Source of the DNA: Gavia stellata
Taxonomy: Eukaryota > Chordata > Aves > Gaviiformes > Gaviidae
Assembly (NCBI RefSeq): GCF_030936135.1
Contig: NC_082598.1
Span: forward strand, 33,660,687-33,724,686
DNA length: 64,000 nucleotides
Direction of reading: 5' to 3'
Positions 61,701 through 64,000 of this stretch are shown one piece after another. Below the pieces are notes generated by a model. That model was not told the DNA's origin. It saw nothing but the letters and a program-made list of their open reading frames with translations, and searched no databases. Position 1 is the stretch's first letter, and every line of letters starts with the position of its first letter. The translations under genes were made by a program, and so were the position numbers.

Positions 61701-63242
61701 CTTGTCAGCCAGGTCGCTAAATGTGAGATTTCAACATAGCAAATTTAAACCTATGAAAAATCAGATGTTTTGAGCATATGGCTCGTTTAAAAATAGACGT
61801 TAAGAAATTATGCCCCTCAAGCAGCCTGAAGTGTTAAATACATTAGGAATTACCTTGTTATATGTCAGTTTGGGCCACAGGCCTGTCTCATTAACTTTTG
61901 GCTCAAAAATAATACACAGCACTGTCCCATGCAGCCAGGCTGGTTGTTTACTGTTTTAACTGTGATTGTCTTAAGATGAACAAATAAAGGGACAGGTTTA
62001 TTCACCTGGCCTCTCTCCTAGCCAAACAAGACTCTATAGTGAACTAAAAATCCTTCTATTTTCCTTCCTGAGACCCTTAGACCAAGGAATTAAGTAAAAA
62101 TAAGTCATGAAGAGAGTGACTGTTTTACCTGCATCACACTTCAGTGCTGATTTTCATAAACTGCTCTTATTTGAAAATAGAGCACAGCTCTCCTGTCATG
62201 GAAAATGTAAACCCTTCTTAGATCTAAAATTCACATTTGCATACAGATGATGGGAGACAGATGAAGAACAAAAGAGCATGGGCAGAGCATCGAGTCAAGA
62301 ATAGCTAGATCAAGCTGATCCAGGAGGTGACAGAAGGTGTTGACATACATGAAGTAAATACCGAGACTCTGTGGAGTGGAGTGAGCACTAGTTACTATTT
62401 GCTTGTTAAAAATCAACAAGCTGTTGAGGGTCAAGGATGGCTTATTTATTCTTACCCTTTTCCCAGAAGGCCTCTAAACAGCAGTGTATTAAATAGCACT
62501 ACAGACGTGCTCGTTTATATGCTGATAAGTATTTATGAAGCAAATACTATTAATTTCCATGGGATTATGAAGGTGCTGAATGGTTACACCCATTGACTGT
62601 GAGTTTCATAAATAGACCTGATGTGACATGCTCTGTACAGGGCTTGAGTAAGTTTCTATTAAAATTCACAGTCTAAAATGCATGACCACATACAAAAATC
62701 AAACCATATGTTTTCAGAGCTTAAAAAAAAAGTTTCCTGTATTTTCCACTAGCATCAAGGTCAGCTATAAGTGCTTTTTTTCATTATACCATCAAGCTGT
62801 AAGCCACAAAAGAAGATGTAGTAGCAGTAAGGTGTATTGAAGTCAAATTAATTTTGTCATTAAAGTAAATGATATCTGGATTTCACCCACGAAACAAGGT
62901 GTTTGCACAATTAGGAAAACATCACTAGTTATGATGATGCTCCATTGCCCGAATTCCATTAGCCAGCAGGCAGCTGCATGCAGCACACAAGGCAAAAAGC
63001 TCTCTTTTCATACACATTTTCACCGCTGCTGATTTTAGAGCAGTTCCCCTGATTTGTGTGACAGAAGGATCAAATCTTTCCTCTTGTTTTCAATAAAGAA
63101 GAGTATTACCTTCAAGCATTTTCTGCAGACTATTTCTCATGACATGGATGTTCTCAATGCCTATGAATTGAAACTTGATGTTGGAGTAATTGTCTTCATT
63201 TTCATATCCCTTCCCTGCTGCTCTGTTTGCCATTGCGTTGAG
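49408..63242 (-). CDS. MTMR7: MTMR7, myotubularin-related 3-phosphatase (partial, C-terminal 415 aa)
   Basis: Removes the 3-phosphate from PI(3)P and Ins(1,3)P2 and partners with the pseudo-phosphatase MTMR9. Eight exons on the minus strand in transcript order: 63242-63110, 58300-58191, 56142-56017, 55237-55188, 53518-53318, 52456-52316, 50421-50295, 49767-49408. Phases agree and give 415 aa to a TGA stop; about 245 N-terminal residues (PH-GRAM and start of the phosphatase domain) lie past the window edge. The catalytic P-loop CSDGWDR (C-x5-R) is intact. After the phosphatase core come the SID-like region ([20 protein letters not shown]), a coiled coil ([20 protein letters not shown]) and a Ser-rich acidic tail ([20 protein letters not shown]). 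It matches the human MTMR7 tail rather than MTMR6 or MTMR8, including the ending DSDEAVFL. Synteny next to VPS37A supports it. Confidence 0.97.
49973..50037. repeat. 17-bp minisatellite, 3.8 copies
   Basis: The unit CCTTCTGAGTTACAATT is repeated three times perfectly, followed by a 14-base partial copy. It lies in the 527-bp intron between the last two MTMR7 exons. Confidence 0.97.
50295..50421 (-). CDS. MTMR7: MTMR7 exon 13 (human numbering), coiled-coil start
   Basis: [20 protein letters not shown] through EEELEVLGK, split-codon start (K), donor GTAATA. The last 20 residues form the heptad region used for MTMR9 heterodimerisation in this family. An upstream in-frame run from 50507 is intronic read-back, not exon: the AG at 50422 matches the human boundary. 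Confidence 0.96.
50422..52315 (-). other. MTMR7: MTMR7 intron between exons 12 and 13
   Basis: 1.9 kb, AT-rich, no repeat or RNA gene recognised. Confidence 0.75.
52316..52456 (-). CDS. MTMR7: MTMR7 exon 12
   Basis: [20 protein letters not shown] through QMAPCNFLY; the SLWAHL and W residues are typical of the end of the myotubularin phosphatase domain. Acceptor TTTTTTTCAG, donor GTAGGT. Confidence 0.97.
52457..53317 (-). other. MTMR7: MTMR7 intron between exons 11 and 12
   Basis: 861 bp. It contains GC-richer sequence at about 52560-52935 with open frames on both strands (133 codons minus, 64 codons plus) that I cannot assign; probably chance or an old unrecognised insertion. Confidence 0.7.
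53318..53518 (-). CDS. MTMR7: MTMR7 exon 11
   Basis: [20 protein letters not shown] through [11 protein letters not shown], strongly conserved myotubularin core after the P-loop. Acceptor TTGTTTCAG, donor GTATGA. Confidence 0.98.
53519..55187 (-). other. MTMR7: MTMR7 intron between exons 10 and 11
   Basis: 1.67 kb of AT-rich sequence, no repeat recognised. Open frames near 54720-54990 on both strands resemble nothing known. Confidence 0.75.
55188..55237 (-). CDS. MTMR7: MTMR7 exon 10 (50-bp micro-size exon)
   Basis: [16 protein letters not shown] plus two bases of R. Too short for ORF callers. Acceptor CATTTTAG, donor GTAAGG. The EKDW-x-SFGHKF motif is conserved throughout active and inactive myotubularins. 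Confidence 0.97.
56017..56142 (-). CDS. MTMR7: MTMR7 exon 9, catalytic P-loop exon
   Basis: [20 protein letters not shown] through YYRTMKGFM. The C-x5-R motif CSDGWDR is at 56106-56086 with the nucleophilic Cys and the Arg present, so this is an active phosphatase rather than a dead member. Acceptor ATCCTTAG, donor GTAAGC. Confidence 0.98.
56143..58190 (-). other. MTMR7: MTMR7 intron between exons 8 and 9
   Basis: 2 kb intron holding a short CR1 3' end at 57711-57764 on the plus strand. Nothing else recognised. Confidence 0.8.
57711..57764 (+). mobile_element. CR1 LINE 3' end fragment
   Basis: Reads atggttgaacttgatgatct ... ttccaacctta gtgattctgtgatt, the diagnostic 3' end of CR1 with its terminal tctgtga repeat. 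Very short and 5'-truncated; upstream similarity may extend further but is not clear. Antisense to MTMR7. Confidence 0.8.
58191..58300 (-). CDS. MTMR7: MTMR7 exon 8
   Basis: [20 protein letters not shown] through MDAGIFIAK, preceded by two bases of split V. Acceptor ATTTTGCAG, donor GTAAAG. Confidence 0.97.
58301..63109 (-). other. MTMR7: MTMR7 intron between exons 7 and 8
   Basis: 4.8 kb, the longest MTMR7 intron seen whole. It contains a GC-richer block at about 59980-60590 with a 193-codon plus-strand frame ending next to an A-rich tract, and a 20-A run at 61625-61644. No known transposon recognised. Confidence 0.75.
61625..61644. repeat. Poly(A)20 homopolymer
   Basis: Twenty consecutive A inside an MTMR7 intron, with no recognisable retroposed body directly upstream. 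Confidence 0.9.
63110..63242 (-). CDS. MTMR7: MTMR7 exon 7 (first exon in window)
   Basis: [20 protein letters not shown] through [10 protein letters not shown] plus one base of V. Acceptor TTTTTTCAG, donor [19 protein letters not shown] is a conserved myotubularin motif. The preceding exon would end ...DTRPK and lies outside the window. Confidence 0.97.
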
Positions 63243-64000
63243 CTGAAAAAATTAGGGAAAATTGGATGAAAACCAGTAGCAAACAGACTCTTTCCAAAAC
63301 AAAGTTCTTGGCCTACTGCAGTAAATCAGAGTGATTTAAGTCAGGCACAAATAGGAAGCATTTATCACAGTGTCAACACAACTGGTTAGGAATCAGGGAT
63401 CTGTTTTCAGCCTTTTGCAGGGTGCTGGGCTGCTGAGGCTCTGACCTTTATTTCACAAACTTTGAGTGAAACTTCGTTAGTGAGGTTAGACACAAAAACC
63501 CACCGCTTATGTAGGGCTCCTCTGCATAAAGGTTTTAATTTGTTTTTAAAAGTATTCTGGTTTTATTTTTGATCAGCATTATGTTTACTAACAGAATATA
63601 CCCAGGAGGTGGCAGTGTCTTGTCTGCCATGCTGCTGTTTCATAGCATATGTACACTGTAATGTTGCCCAAATTACTGTGTTTTACTGCCCAAATCATCC
63701 AAAAGTTGATACAGCTTACTTCTTTGAAGCTTGGAATAATGAAGAGAGAGGTGGAGTAGTTTTTCCTAAGTTTATAGCATCTTGGCTTTAGTTGTGTAAG
63801 ACCACAAAAGATTTGAATTGACAAAATTACCACAAATATTTTCATCTGCAATGCAGCACTATCAAATATTTTGCTGTGCTTCAGCAAAAAATACATTCAA
63901 CTGGAAGCTGGAGTTTTGTCTTTGAATCTATTACTTGCTTCCTGGCATGGGAAAAAAAAAAAATCACTAAATGCTTCTTTAGCTCGGTTTTCCCAAGTGT
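63243..64000 (-). other. MTMR7: MTMR7 intron, running past the window edge
   Basis: No exon or repeat recognised. The gene continues to the right. Confidence 0.7.

Noticed and set aside
1-64000. CRISPR arrays, operons, bacterial-type mobile elements, tRNA or rRNA genes
   Set aside because: Spliced vertebrate genes throughout; no cloverleaf, rRNA or regularly spaced repeat array was seen. I could not run a covariance-model search, so small snoRNA or miRNA genes in introns are not excluded.

Overview
This is a vertebrate nuclear genomic window, almost certainly from a bird. Spliced multi-exon genes lie in AT-rich DNA with one sharp CpG island. Two CR1 non-LTR retrotransposon remnants and a solo LTR of a type common in bird genomes are the only clear interspersed repeats. 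Three protein-coding genes are recognisable, in the same order and orientation as I recall for human 8p22: CNOT7 (minus), VPS37A (plus), MTMR7 (minus). Every coding exon below was read by hand: GT-AG splice sites, phases and summed lengths all agree.

Layout. 1-5.9 kb is intergenic DNA downstream of CNOT7, with a truncated CR1 at about 3.36-4.25 kb. CNOT7 is on the minus strand: stop at 7427, six coding exons up to the ATG at 25337, 285 aa, and a likely non-coding first exon near 26.5 kb. A CpG island at about 25.9-27.5 kb is shared head-to-head with VPS37A. VPS37A is on the plus strand: ATG 26826, eleven coding exons, stop 40944, 395 aa, then a short 3' UTR exon with a poly(A) signal at 41215. 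About 8 kb without coding sequence follows and holds several small tandem or dispersed duplications. MTMR7 is on the minus strand: stop 49408, eight exons up to 63242. Its N-terminal part (PH-GRAM and start of the phosphatase domain, about 245 aa) lies beyond the right edge.

Functions. CNOT7 is the DEDD deadenylase of the CCR4-NOT complex. VPS37A is a subunit of ESCRT-I, which sorts ubiquitinated membrane cargo. MTMR7 is a myotubularin 3-phosphatase. They are not known as one pathway; the arrangement is conserved synteny. The functional link visible in the sequence is the shared CNOT7/VPS37A promoter, which contains a perfect NRF1-type palindrome, two CCAAT boxes and GC boxes.

I found no sign of a novel multi-gene system. 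The points most worth a second look are three short upstream ORFs in the CNOT7 leader, the VPS37A stop codon lying directly against a splice donor, an intact solo LTR with a target-site duplication and an internal 51-bp tandem repeat, several local duplications between VPS37A and MTMR7, and a few protein-like open frames in introns that I could not identify.
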